Notes under the pieces: model-generated | What the model was told of the DNA's origin: nothing | Databases searched by the model: none | The model's input: the letters and a program-made list of their open reading frames with translations, nothing else | Part shown: positions 16,293 to 24,927 of the stretch, in pieces | Numbering within the stretch: position 1 is the stretch's first letter | Layout of the letters: every line of letters starts with the position of its first letter | Program-made: the position numbers and the translations under genes | Source of the DNA: Acetobacterium woodii DSM 1030 | GTDB lineage: Bacteria > Bacillota > Clostridia > Eubacteriales > Eubacteriaceae | NCBI RefSeq assembly: GCF_000247605.1 | Contig: NC_016894.1 | Location: 2,159,732 to 2,223,731, forward strand | Length of the DNA stretch: 64,000 bases | Reading direction: 5' to 3'

Positions 16293-18416
16293 TTGAAAAA
16301 AGTTAAAGAAACGAAGAATAAAGGTCTTAACACCCTTGAAGGGGTTTATGTCCCGACCCTGCTGACTATTCTGGGCGTTATTATGTACCTACGACTGGGG
16401 TGGGTTGTCGGTAATGTTGGTTTGTGGGGAGCCTTGTTAATTATTGTCCTGGCCCATGTCATCACGGTGACTACGACCCTGGCGATGTCATCGATGTTAA
16501 CGAACATAAAAATTGGAGCTGGGGGAGCCTATGCTATTATTTCAAGATCTCTCGGCATGGAAATGGGCGGCGCAATCGGGATTCCGCTTTATTTTTCACA
16601 AGCTATTTCGGTCGCTTTTTATATTGCCGGTTTTAGTGAGCTTTGGGTTACCTTTTTTCCAAGCCATTCGATCATCCTGGTGGGTGTGATTGTCTGGGCC
16701 GTGTTAACCGCACTTTCGATTATCAGTACTCGGCTGGCTTTTCGGGTACAATATTTTATTCTGGCTGCAGTAATTCTTTCAATTATTTCTTTTTTAATCG
16801 GACCGAGTTTAAACGATGGTCCAATGGTCCTGAGTGGCACTATGTCAGAAGCCAGTTTCTGGGCAACATTTGCCATATTTTTTCCTGCCGTTACCGGTAT
16901 ATTAACCGGGGCAACCATGTCTGGGGATCTGGCAAATCCAGGGAAAAGCATTATCAAGGGGACCTTTGCCGCGGTAGTAACTGGTTTTGTCATTTATATT
17001 TTTCTGGCCGTCTGGTTTGCCCGTCAAGCGCCTCAAAACTTACTGTTATCCGATACGATGATTATTTTCAAACTCGCGCGATTTGATTTTTTAATTATTG
17101 CGGGCGTGATGGGAGCAGTCTTATCATCAGCTTTATCAACATTGGTCAGTGCTCCGCGAACGCTGGCCGCACTAGCTGAAGACCGGGTTATTCCATTCGG
17201 ACCATTTTTTTCAAAAAAAACTAAAAAAGGCGAACCGCTTCATGCTATTTTGTTATCATCTCTGATTTCCCTGATCGTGATCGTGTTGGGAAATTTGAAC
17301 AGCTTAGCAGTTCTTTTAACGATGTTTTTTCTGACCACCTATTTAATGATTAATCTGGTTGTGTTAATTGAACAAGGAACCGGTATTTCCAGTTTCAGAC
17401 CAACTATGGCGATGTCAATTTTTGTCCCACTGGTGGGAACAGTCGGATGTTTTTCAGTGATGCTGTTAATCAATCCCTTATTTACTGGTGTAACCATCAT
17501 TACAATCATTGTGATCTATTCGTTGTTAAAACAAAAAAATCTAGTCTCGCCTTTTGGCGATGTCCGAAGTAGTATTTTTGTTACCTTTACCGAATGGGCC
17601 GCCCAACGAATTATGCAAACGCCTTATCATCCGCGCCTCTGGAAACCGGCAGTGGCAATTCCGGTAGAATCACCCGAGGATTTCAGACGGATCTCACGAT
17701 TTGTCAGAAATATTATTTTCCCTTCGGGCAGACTTTATTATATGACTATCTTCCCGGAAACAACCATGGATGAAACCCAAAAAGAAGCAATAAATGATGT
17801 TTTACAACCAATGATAGCTGAACGACTTTTTGTTCAAAAAGTATTTGTTCAATCCGATCATTATGGTAAAATGCTGATTCAAGCACTTCAATGTTTTGAG
17901 AACAGTTTTCTTCCACCCAATATGGTATTGTTGACGATTAGTGATGACGCTGAAAAAAGAGATCGGTTAAAAACTCTGATTAATGATTTGCGGCACACTA
18001 AAATTTCCGTGATGTGTCTTTGGCTGCATCCGAAGTTTGGACTTGGTTCTGAGCGAAAAATTAATATCTGGTTACGTGAAAAAAGCCGAAATAATGACTT
18101 AGCGGTATTAAGCGCCTTAAAACTGGTGAATAATCTGCATTCGGAGATCACCTTATATCGAGCGGTTGGACATGAACACGCGAAAAATAAAGTCGAAAAA
18201 GAACTGCTTGGTTTTATTGAAGAAGCCCGACTTCCGGGAAATACGCAAATTAAAGTAGTCACCGGTAACTTTTATCAATTAATTCAGGAAGAAAGTGCCG
18301 ATTTGACCATTTTAGGCATGCCAGGAAAATATGAAGATATTATTAAATTACTTGACACATCACCTGGAAGTTTATTATTTGTTGCCTCTGGCGGGTTCGA
18401 AAATATTTTGGCATAA
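16293..18416 (+). CDS. Cation-chloride-cotransporter-like APC permease with a soluble C-terminal domain
   Basis: 707 residues with ~12 membrane helices to about residue 420. The first helices read GVYVPTLLTILGVIMYLRLGWVVG and GAGGAYAIISRSLGMEMGGAIG, strongly like the SLC12 (Na-K-Cl cotransporter) branch of the amino acid/polyamine/organocation superfamily. The last ~280 residues are cytoplasmic, and the end resembles a universal-stress-type fold (ADLTILGMPG, SPGSLLFVASGG). TTG start, chosen from AGGAAAGG 8-15 bases upstream and the canonical N-terminus. The substrate (ions or amino acids) cannot be fixed. Confidence 0.85.
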   Translation: MKKVKETKNKGLNTLEGVYVPTLLTILGVIMYLRLGWVVGNVGLWGALLIIVLAHVITVTTTLAMSSMLTNIKIGAGGAYAIISRSLGMEMGGAIGIPLYFSQAISVAFYIAGFSELWVTFFPSHSIILVGVIVWAVLTALSIISTRLAFRVQYFILAAVILSIISFLIGPSLNDGPMVLSGTMSEASFWATFAIFFPAVTGILTGATMSGDLANPGKSIIKGTFAAVVTGFVIYIFLAVWFARQAPQNLLLSDTMIIFKLARFDFLIIAGVMGAVLSSALSTLVSAPRTLAALAEDRVIPFGPFFSKKTKKGEPLHAILLSSLISLIVIVLGNLNSLAVLLTMFFLTTYLMINLVVLIEQGTGISSFRPTMAMSIFVPLVGTVGCFSVMLLINPLFTGVTIITIIVIYSLLKQKNLVSPFGDVRSSIFVTFTEWAAQRIMQTPYHPRLWKPAVAIPVESPEDFRRISRFVRNIIFPSGRLYYMTIFPETTMDETQKEAINDVLQPMIAERLFVQKVFVQSDHYGKMLIQALQCFENSFLPPNMVLLTISDDAEKRDRLKTLINDLRHTKISVMCLWLHPKFGLGSERKINIWLREKSRNNDLAVLSALKLVNNLHSEITLYRAVGHEHAKNKVEKELLGFIEEARLPGNTQIKVVTGNFYQLIQEESADLTILGMPGKYEDIIKLLDTSPGSLLFVASGGFENILA

Positions 18417-18792
18417 TTATAGTTGAGTTAAGACTGACAACTATAACAATTGCTCAAGCAACAATTTTTTCAGCCCAATCAAAAAAAAACCGTTTGGCCG
18501 ACAATCAGTTATTATCATGGTCGCTTCGACTAATCAAAAAAGTGATATTAATGCCATTTTTATTAAGATTTGCTGAAGATAACTGGATTCCAAGGTTTAA
18601 TAAAGATTGAATCGTTATTATTTCTATAAACACTAACAACAAACATTTTCTTTTTCCTTTTAAAAAAGGCAACGTTTTTCGTAACTAATTGTAACGCGTT
18701 GTCTTTTTTAATTGCCTTTAATCTAATTTTAAGGAAAGAAATGCTAAATAACTTTACAATCAGAAAAAAATCATGTAAAATTAATTTAATGT
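18417..18792. other. Intergenic region before the tRNA, with weak hairpins
   Basis: A 9-bp inverted repeat (18417-18425 with 18438-18446) and a short stem followed by six T (18448-18470) could end the permease transcript. The frame 18427-18555 stays open and reads a few plausible residues, but without a start or ribosome site. Nothing else was recognised. Confidence 0.35.
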
Positions 18793-18868
18793 GATCTCGT
18801 AGCTCAGCTGGGAGAGCATTACCTTCACACGGTAGGGGTCGCTGGTTCAAGTCCAGTCGGGATCACCA
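18793..18868 (+). tRNA. tRNA-Val (anticodon CAC)
   Basis: A complete 76-base cloverleaf. Acceptor GATCTCG pairs with CGGGATC. The D arm is GCTC/GAGC. The anticodon stem TTACC/GGTAG holds the loop TTCACAC with anticodon CAC (reads GUG). The T arm is GCTGG-TTCAAGT-CCAGT. The discriminator A and an encoded CCA end it. Confidence 0.95.
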
Positions 18869-18878
18869 TTATTGCATA

Positions 18879-18901
18879 GCGTCCTTAAGGGCGTTTTTTT
18901 T
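18879..18901 (+). terminator. Terminator after tRNA-Val
   Basis: A short GC stem, CGTCC against GGGCG (one G-T pair) with loop TTAA, followed by eight T. Confidence 0.65.
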
Positions 18902-18996
18902 ATGCCAAAAAGCATATTTTATTTAGCTTAGCTCCACCTTCTATGGCTACTAAAAGATGAACCGAAGCAAACCTTAACTTTTGGATTATATTTAAA

Positions 18997-19880
18997 TCAT
19001 TCGAGTAAGGCCCAAATTAATCCTTTAATAATTGAATTGTCCCGATTTTTATTCCAGGCAATCGCAATATCAACATTAAGTCCATCCAAATCCCGAGGAT
19101 TATGAAATACTAAGGAAGTATTACAGAAAGATTTACTATGTTCAGTAATAAGCATAATGGCATTACCAAGCGCAACCTCTATGATTGCATCATCCAGAGT
19201 GGTAGCATGAATCACTTTATTCGGCGAAAAACCTACCTTAGCCCAGATAGTACACATATATTGATGGATCAGCGGAGCTTTTTGGGGATGAACGACAGTA
19301 ACTGTCTGAGTGTTCAGCTCTTCAAGGCTGAGATTCAAAGATGCTGCAAGTGGATGATTCTGAGCCATTGCAACCAATAATTTATCTTTACGAAAAATAC
19401 GATATTGTAAAGCTGTATTTGACTCGAATTCATAGGGAAAACCAATTGCCGCATCAATTTCACGAGTATTGATTGCCTGCATGATCTTATGGGGAGGAAC
19501 AATCACAACTTTTAAATTTAACTGCGGATAGGCACTCTGAAAAATACGAAAAGCGGGTATCAAACTCATACCCATAATGCAATCGGGAACACCGAGACGG
19601 ATTTCTCCACTTTTTCCGGTTGCCGTTCTTAAACCATGTTCAACTGCTTCTTCATATTTATTTACAATGTAATCAATATGTTCATAGAAATCTCGGCCAG
19701 CCTCCGTTAACTGGACAGAACGGTTTTTTCTAGAAAAAAAGTTTAAATCCCAGCTCATCCTCCATTTTTCCGATACTCAGGCTGATTGCTGTCTGAGTGA
19801 CTTTTTGTTCAATTGCCGCTTTTGTAAAACTTAGATTCTCTGCAGCGCTGAGAAAATAACGCAGTCCTTTAATATCCATA
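18997..19880 (-). pseudogene. LysR-family regulator, frameshifted in a homopolymer
   Basis: Translation from ATG at 19880 gives the standard LysR DNA-binding start (MDIKGLRYFLSAAENLSF, AAIEQKVTQTAISLSI, MEDELGFKLFF). It then hits TAG right after a run of seven T (plus-strand A 19734-19740). With one T removed the frame runs straight into SRKNRSVQLTEAG and the whole effector domain to 18997, giving ~294 residues, the normal LysR length. It is therefore one gene broken by a single-base insertion, a phase-variable switch, or a sequencing error. It is divergent from the reductase genes, which it may control. Confidence 0.85.
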
Positions 19881-20109
19881 TTTCATTTTCATCCTTATAT
19901 TCTTGATTAAAAGTTGCATAGGCAGATTAATTCTTCCAAATTGTATCATTGGAACTGTAGATAAGATACACATATATACAATATAATAATCATATGTAAA
20001 ACTTATTATAATAGAGTGATTTTATGAAGTCAATTAATATTTTAGGTTAAATAAAATAGTGCACTTTAATATAATATTTAAAACACATATAAAAAATTTC
20101 ATTTTTTTC

Positions 20110-20138
20110 TTGACAAATAGATATTCAAAACATATCAT
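20110..20138 (+). promoter_or_regulatory. Promoter of the aldo/keto reductase gene
   Basis: TTGACA, 17-base spacer, TATCAT, about 128 bases before the start codon in the divergent LysR/reductase interval. Confidence 0.65.
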
Positions 20139-20171
20139 AAAAATAAGTAAATTAAATGTATATTGCAAACA

Positions 20172-20186
20172 AAATGATAATCATTT
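20172..20186. promoter_or_regulatory. Fur-box-like palindrome
   Basis: AAATGATAATCATTT is a perfect 7-1-7 palindrome close to the Fur 7-1-7 pattern. It is nested in a wider repeat TTGCAAA (20163-20169) ... TTTGCAA (20184-20190). It lies about 28 bases after the predicted transcription start of the reductase gene. It could also be a LysR site. Confidence 0.45.
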
Positions 20187-20265
20187 GCAAAATACAATCT
20201 AAAGCTCGTGAATGTAAACGATTATATTTTTAAAAGGCTATTAATCTTGAATGGAGGTTAAAACG

Positions 20266-21447
20266 ATGGCAATTGAATTTGGAAAAAGATTTGGATTTGG
20301 AGGATTACGGTTACCTATTTTTGATCCAACCAATCAAAAAGATATTGATTACGGAACGCTAATAAAGATGATTGATATTTTTATGGAGAATGGTTTTAGT
20401 TATTTTGATACTTCCTATATCTATCATGGCGGACTTTCAGAAGAAGCATTTGGCAACGCCCTGGTGGATCGATTTCCGAGAGATTCGTTCCTACTCTCTA
20501 CGAAGATGCCAATTAAGTTTATGAAAAACAAAGAAGACATGGAAACAATTTTTGAAGAACAATTAAAAAAATGTCACGTCGATTATTTTGATTTTTATCT
20601 AATTCATAGCATTGGTAAAGAAACGTATGAAAATTGCAAGGAATGGGATACCTTTGAATTTCTAAAACAAAAAAGAGCAGCAGGAAAATTTAGAGAATTT
20701 GGTGTTTCCCTGCACGATTCACCCGAGTTTCTTGATTTAATCTTGACTGAACATCCAGAAATTGACTTCGTTGTGGAACAGCTCAACTATATTGATTGGG
20801 TCAACCCGGCCATTCGCTCCAAAGAAATCTATGAGGTTGCCGTAAAGCATAATAAACCAATTGTTGTTATGGAAGCATGTAAAGGGGGAACCTTGGCAGA
20901 AATCCCTGATGAAGCAAAAAAACTCATGACGGACTATAACCCAAATGTTTCAATCGCCTCTTGGGCTTATCGATTTGTGGGAAGTCTTCCAGGTGTTCGA
21001 GTTGTCCTTGCGGGTATGCCAAAAATGGAATTCTTACTTGACAATATCAAGACATTCGAGAATTTTAAACCTCTGAATGATGATGAATATAAAATTATTG
21101 ATCAGGCTGTCGAAATCATCAATTCTAACTCTGCCATTCCTTGTACAGTATGCCGTTATTGTGAAAGTGAATGTCCTAATAACATCGCTATTGCCGACTA
21201 CTTTGCCTTATATAACGACTTAAAACGACTGGAAAAGAGTAGTAGTGAGAATGAAGTCATGACCCAAGCTTTCTATTACGGGAATTTTCTTGAGCAAGGT
21301 CGCGGCGCGGCTTCTGATTGTATCAACTGCAAGAAATGTGAGAAAGTATGTCCTCAGCACTTATCAATTACTGATTATTTGAGGGATAATATTGTGGCGG
21401 TAATCGAAAACTACAATCCCGAGGCACAAATTAAATCTCATTATTAA
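20266..21447 (+). CDS. Aldo/keto reductase with C-terminal 4Fe-4S domain
   Basis: 393 residues: an AKR barrel with the tetrad DTSYIYHGG (Asp, Tyr), STKMP (Lys) and FYLIHS (His), then a C-terminal ferredoxin module with CTVCRYCESECP near residue 290 and CINCKKCEKVCP near residue 355. This is the Fe-S-bearing AKR type common in anaerobes, often annotated as an oxidoreductase of unknown substrate. The ATG at 20266 follows GGAGG; an ATG at 20251 overlaps that ribosome site. The SDR gene follows 98 bases later. Confidence 0.9.
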   Translation: MAIEFGKRFGFGGLRLPIFDPTNQKDIDYGTLIKMIDIFMENGFSYFDTSYIYHGGLSEEAFGNALVDRFPRDSFLLSTKMPIKFMKNKEDMETIFEEQLKKCHVDYFDFYLIHSIGKETYENCKEWDTFEFLKQKRAAGKFREFGVSLHDSPEFLDLILTEHPEIDFVVEQLNYIDWVNPAIRSKEIYEVAVKHNKPIVVMEACKGGTLAEIPDEAKKLMTDYNPNVSIASWAYRFVGSLPGVRVVLAGMPKMEFLLDNIKTFENFKPLNDDEYKIIDQAVEIINSNSAIPCTVCRYCESECPNNIAIADYFALYNDLKRLEKSSSENEVMTQAFYYGNFLEQGRGAASDCINCKKCEKVCPQHLSITDYLRDNIVAVIENYNPEAQIKSHY

Positions 21448-21545
21448 GATCCCCTATTTGACTGAAAAAGTAGATCTATCTAAAGAATAGTGTTATTAAA
21501 AATAATCGTTAATATTTAAAATCAATAATTATAAGGAGTGAAAAC

Positions 21546-22391
21546 ATGGCAAATTTATTAACCGGAAAAATTGCATTAGTTACAGGTGGAACATCCGGAA
21601 TGGGTGCAGCTACGGTCAAAGCCTACTGCCAAGAAGGAGCGACTGTTATCATTGGAGGAACAAACATCACCAGAGGTGAGAATCTTGCCAAAGAGATGTG
21701 TGAGGCCGGTTATACAGCGCGTTTTTATGGTCCAATGGATATTACCAAAGATGAACAGATCAAAAATACTGTGGATTCACTGATCAAGGAATTTGGACGG
21801 ATCGATATTTTCTGTCAATTTGCGGGAAGAACATTTGGCGCTGAAGGAAATTTAGATAATATTAACATGGCTGATTGGGATAAAACTCTTAATGTTAATT
21901 TGACCGGTAATTTTAAAAGTGCACTTGCTGTCGTACCCTATATGAAGGAACAAAAAAGTGGCCGAATTATCTTCTGCTCATCAAATGGCGCGTTTAACCC
22001 AACAACGACAACCTATCATTATCATGCTGCTAAAGCTGCGATCGAATCGGTGACTGTTAATATGGCCTTTGAACTGGCAACTTTTGGAATCAATGTCAAT
22101 TGCATTGTTCCCGGGGCAATCATGACACCATTCTGGGATGCTTTGATGCCTCCTGGTAAAGAAAGAGATGCTTTTACAGAAGCAATTGCTAAAAAAGAAA
22201 TTCCTTTAGGTCGAATGGGGAATGGGGAAGATATCGCTGGGGTGGCCGTCTTCTTTGCTTCTGAACAAAGTCGCTATGTGACCGGTTTACGGATGTTTGT
22301 TGCTGGCGGTATGGGCTATATTCATTCAAAAGAAAGCACGTTTTTTGGCAGTTCCGAAAACACAATGGTCAATAGTCAATCACAAGCATAA
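21546..22391 (+). CDS. Short-chain dehydrogenase/reductase
   Basis: 281 residues, classical SDR: the nucleotide motif TGGTSGMG (~residues 14-21), the NVNLTGN asparagine, FCSSNGAF serine, the catalytic YHAAK (in TYHYHAAKAA), and IVPGAIMTPF after it. The ~25-residue tail beyond GGMGYIHS is longer than usual. AAGGAG lies 7 bases before the ATG. It follows the Fe-S aldo/keto reductase and probably acts on the same carbonyl compound or pathway (inference). Confidence 0.9.
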   Translation: MANLLTGKIALVTGGTSGMGAATVKAYCQEGATVIIGGTNITRGENLAKEMCEAGYTARFYGPMDITKDEQIKNTVDSLIKEFGRIDIFCQFAGRTFGAEGNLDNINMADWDKTLNVNLTGNFKSALAVVPYMKEQKSGRIIFCSSNGAFNPTTTTYHYHAAKAAIESVTVNMAFELATFGINVNCIVPGAIMTPFWDALMPPGKERDAFTEAIAKKEIPLGRMGNGEDIAGVAVFFASEQSRYVTGLRMFVAGGMGYIHSKESTFFGSSENTMVNSQSQA

Positions 22392-22423
22392 ACAAGGACA
22401 AATAGGTCAATTTTAAAATATAA

Positions 22424-22452
22424 TTGACAATTAATTGTTATTGCGATAAACT
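22424..22452 (+). promoter_or_regulatory. Promoter of the ECF S-component gene
   Basis: TTGACA, 17-base spacer, TAAACT. Transcription would begin near 22459 and run into the hairpin leader. Confidence 0.65.
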
Positions 22453-22477
22453 AAATTTAATAAAAAATAACAATAAG

Positions 22478-22528
22478 CCAATAAGGCGGTAACTCTTTGA
22501 AGGGAGTTCTGTTTTGTTGGTTTTTTTT
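22478..22528 (+). promoter_or_regulatory. Attenuator-like hairpin in the leader
   Basis: CCAATAA (22478-22484) pairs with TTGTTGG (22514-22520) with one G-T pair. Inside it AACTC (22491-22495) pairs with GAGTT (22504-22508). Eight T follow at once (22521-22528). It sits between the promoter and the start codon of a transporter gene, so it is a likely conditional terminator. No known riboswitch was recognised. Confidence 0.55.
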
Positions 22529-22551
22529 GTTAAAAAGTTGGAGGACTTGTT

Positions 22552-23082
22552 ATGAATCAAACAAAAAATCTTGTTGGGGCCGGATTGTGTATCGCGTTGG
22601 GTCTCATTCTGCCGCAACTGTTTCATGCCATCGGAGCCGGTTCCGTCTTTCTACCAATGCATATTCCGGTATTGCTTTGTGGTCTTTGTTTTGGCTGGCA
22701 ATATGGTCTGGCCGTCGGTATGCTCACGCCCTTACTATCATCACTCCTGACAGGGATGCCGCCAATTTTTCCAACCGGGGTGGGAATGGTCTTTGAATTA
22801 GGCGCCTATGGCGCGCTGGCCGGTCTTTTTTACCGTAAGTTGAATCTTAATTTATATCTTTCGCTGATCGGTGCGATGTTGGCTGGTCGGGTTGTATCCG
22901 GTGTTGCATCGACTATTTTATATAATGTTGCCGGAAAAGAATTTGGCTTTCAGATCTTTTTAACCGGCACCTTTGTGATGGCACTTCCTGGTATTATTTT
23001 GCAATTACTCGTGGTTCCGCTATTGGTAATGGCGATGGAAAAAGGAAATGTTATCAAGCATCCCATCCATATGGAGGCCTAG
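22552..23082 (+). CDS. ECF transporter S-component (substrate unknown)
   Basis: 176 residues, about six membrane helices, with the pattern of small S-components: AGLCIALGLILPQLFHAIG, HIPVLLCGLCFGWQYGL, and the closing small-residue helices. It would capture a vitamin or micronutrient for a shared EcfA/EcfT module, which is not in this window. The ATG follows GGAGG. Upstream are a promoter and an attenuator-like hairpin, consistent with ligand-controlled expression. The methyltransferase gene starts 9 bases after its stop. Confidence 0.85.
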   Translation: MNQTKNLVGAGLCIALGLILPQLFHAIGAGSVFLPMHIPVLLCGLCFGWQYGLAVGMLTPLLSSLLTGMPPIFPTGVGMVFELGAYGALAGLFYRKLNLNLYLSLIGAMLAGRVVSGVASTILYNVAGKEFGFQIFLTGTFVMALPGIILQLLVVPLLVMAMEKGNVIKHPIHMEA

Positions 23083-23090
23083 GTAATAAA

Positions 23091-23687
23091 ATGAATAATG
23101 CTGAAACAACACGAAACTATTTTAATACACTTGCCGATAAATGGGATACCATTTGTCACCATAATAGCGAAAAAATTAATGCCATTCTGACTCTGGCAGG
23201 GATTAAAGAAAACAGTCGAATCCTCGATATTGCCACCGGAACGGGAGTGCTGATTCCCTATTTGCTCAAATATCAACCGGCTTTAATCACTGCGATTGAT
23301 CTGTCCGAATTGATGATTGCCGAGGCCTGTAAAAAACATCCGGAACCACAAGTACATTTTAAAGTCGGTAATTTCTATGAATGGGGAGAAACAGGGTTTG
23401 ATTTAGCCATTGCTTACAGTTGCTATCCCCATTTCTCCGATAAAAAAGCTTTTGCATCACAACTATCAGCTTGTCTGAACGAAAATGGCCGTTTTGTTAT
23501 TGCCCATAGCGAATCCCGGGAGACGATCAACAGCCGCCATAGTGGGGATCAAGTGAAAAAAGTATCCTCACACCTTCAGGCCGTCAAAACCGAAGCTGAA
23601 ATATTTGATAGCGATTTTAAATTGGATATTCTTGTTGATACCACCGAAATTTATATCATTTCGGGAACAAAACGGCCGCTAAAATGA
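23091..23687 (+). CDS. SAM-dependent class I methyltransferase
   Basis: 198 residues with motif I ILDIATGTGVL (~residues 45-55), AIDLSELMI as motif II and DLAIAYSCYPHF as the post-motif strand, typical of the UbiE/Methyltransf_11 group. Nine bases after the ECF S-component gene, so in the same operon; it may modify the imported compound (inference). Substrate not known. Confidence 0.85.
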   Translation: MNNAETTRNYFNTLADKWDTICHHNSEKINAILTLAGIKENSRILDIATGTGVLIPYLLKYQPALITAIDLSELMIAEACKKHPEPQVHFKVGNFYEWGETGFDLAIAYSCYPHFSDKKAFASQLSACLNENGRFVIAHSESRETINSRHSGDQVKKVSSHLQAVKTEAEIFDSDFKLDILVDTTEIYIISGTKRPLK

Positions 23688-23750
23688 ATCGCGCTTTTTA
23701 TGAAGCCATGATAAAGATTTAACCTTAAATAAAAGCAATCAGATAAACTG

Positions 23751-23786
23751 AAAAACCGGATTTCGATTTTTTCGAAATCCGGTTTT
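23751..23786. terminator. Bidirectional terminator
   Basis: AAAAACCGGATTTCGA pairs perfectly with TCGAAATCCGGTTTTT around a TTTT loop. It lies between two convergent genes and has a T-run on each strand. Confidence 0.9.
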
Positions 23787-23865
23787 TGCTTTAATCCAAT
23801 AAAAAACTGTAATAGTCGCCTGATTAACGTTTAATAATTAAGTTTAGCAAGGCGAGTAGTTGCTA

Positions 23866-24411
23866 TTACATTTGCGGGGGTGCGACCAAAACTTTTTTGA
23901 CTGCTTCAACAATTGCCGCGACTCCGGGAAAAAGGCTGGGGTATTTAGTCTGCGCATCGGGATGAGCAACAAAAATAACGCCGTCTTCCTTAAGCTGGGC
24001 AACATTTCGCTGAACACTGGCTTTGCTGTACATCGTGGGATTGATATGAGTGGCCATCATAATCGGTGATTTAGTCGAAAGCACCCCGGTTGAAAGCAGG
24101 TTGTCGGCAATCCCGTTGGCAGCTTTACCGATGGTGTTCGCTGAAGCTGGGGCAATCAATAATAAATTGGATTTGATTGAAACCGCCTGATGATTAGTGT
24201 CGTAGGCTTTGGGCAGTTCAAATTGTTCAATTTGAATCGGCGTTCCGGACTCTCGTTGAACCAGCAGTGGGGTCACAAAACTGACTGAATTTGGAGTCAT
24301 GATAACGTGAACCACGGCACCTAATTGTTTAAGTTCCCGGATTAAATCAAGACATTTAATGGCCGGGCTGCACCCGGTAATACCCAAAGTAATTGTTTTT
24401 CCATTTAACAT
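23866..24411 (-). CDS. Flavoprotein (CoaC/UbiX/EpiD superfamily)
   Basis: 181 residues. The N-terminus ITLGITGCSPAIK is the flavin-phosphate loop. APASANTIGKAANGIADNLL is the HFCD-family motif, closest to the phosphopantothenoylcysteine decarboxylase type. The substrate-clamp motif PxMNxxM is altered to INPTMY, so the reaction may differ from CoaC. The start at 24411 is set by GGAGG; the frame stays open upstream only because it crosses a foldback element. Confidence 0.85.
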   Translation of the reverse strand: MLNGKTITLGITGCSPAIKCLDLIRELKQLGAVVHVIMTPNSVSFVTPLLVQRESGTPIQIEQFELPKAYDTNHQAVSIKSNLLLIAPASANTIGKAANGIADNLLSTGVLSTKSPIMMATHINPTMYSKASVQRNVAQLKEDGVIFVAHPDAQTKYPSLFPGVAAIVEAVKKVLVAPPQM

Positions 24412-24445
24412 AATAAATACCTCCAACGTATCTGATCTTATTGGA

Positions 24446-24618
24446 AATTGCGAAAGTGCCATGGGCTTTGAGCTTTGAGCTTTGAGCCCAGTTTCGCACG
24501 AAACAATTTCTACACTGTACGGCGGACAGTTCAATGAACTGTTCGCCTACACGTTACGAAATCGTTTGTGGAAACTGCACCCAAAGCAACCGTTGCTCGA
24601 TGTTTTTTAATTTCGCAA
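24446..24618. repeat. Extended foldback (imperfect palindrome) element
   Basis: A central near-perfect 13-bp stem GGCGGACAGTTCA (24521-24533) / TGAACTGTTCGCC (24535-24547) is flanked by less perfect complementary arms. GCACGAAAC...TTTC faces GAAATCGTTTGTG, GCCCAGTTTC faces GAAACTGCACCC, and TTGCGAAA faces TTTCGCAA at the outer ends. Inside the left arm CTTTGAG is repeated three times in tandem. GC and style differ from the flanks, suggesting a REP/MITE-like element. Confidence 0.55.
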
Positions 24619-24927
24619 ATACCTAATCTGACCTTGTCAAGTTATTTAATAATTATAACATATTATTCCGTGATCTGTTTAAAACGAACTGAAAAGTTAG
24701 GTGTTTACTAAAATCCCGATGCAACGCTAAAAGTATGAGTGAACGCAACAACATGTTCTGATAAAAACTGCGCAACGATGAATTACTTTCATATTTATAT
24801 ATAAAAATGAGTATTAAATCAAATAGAACCCCTATTCAACAAAAAAACATCGGACAGAGGTCTCGATTTATGCTATATTTTTAAAAAGACTAAAAATTGA
24901 GCTTGATAATTAGGGAGGTACCGACAA
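24619..24927. other. Intergenic region before the ATP-grasp gene
   Basis: About 310 AT-rich bases with no gene recognised. The right end contains GGGAGGT, the ribosome site of the next gene. Confidence 0.4.

Noticed and set aside
18427-18555. Open stretch after the permease gene
   Set aside because: Reads some plausible residues but has no start with a ribosome site and contains hairpins and an A-run.
18563-18850. Minus-strand frame covering the tRNA
   Set aside because: Includes the tRNA-Val sequence and lacks a ribosome site.
24446-24618. CRISPR-like repeat
   Set aside because: Only three 7-base tandem copies without spacers; no CRISPR array or cas genes were seen in the window.
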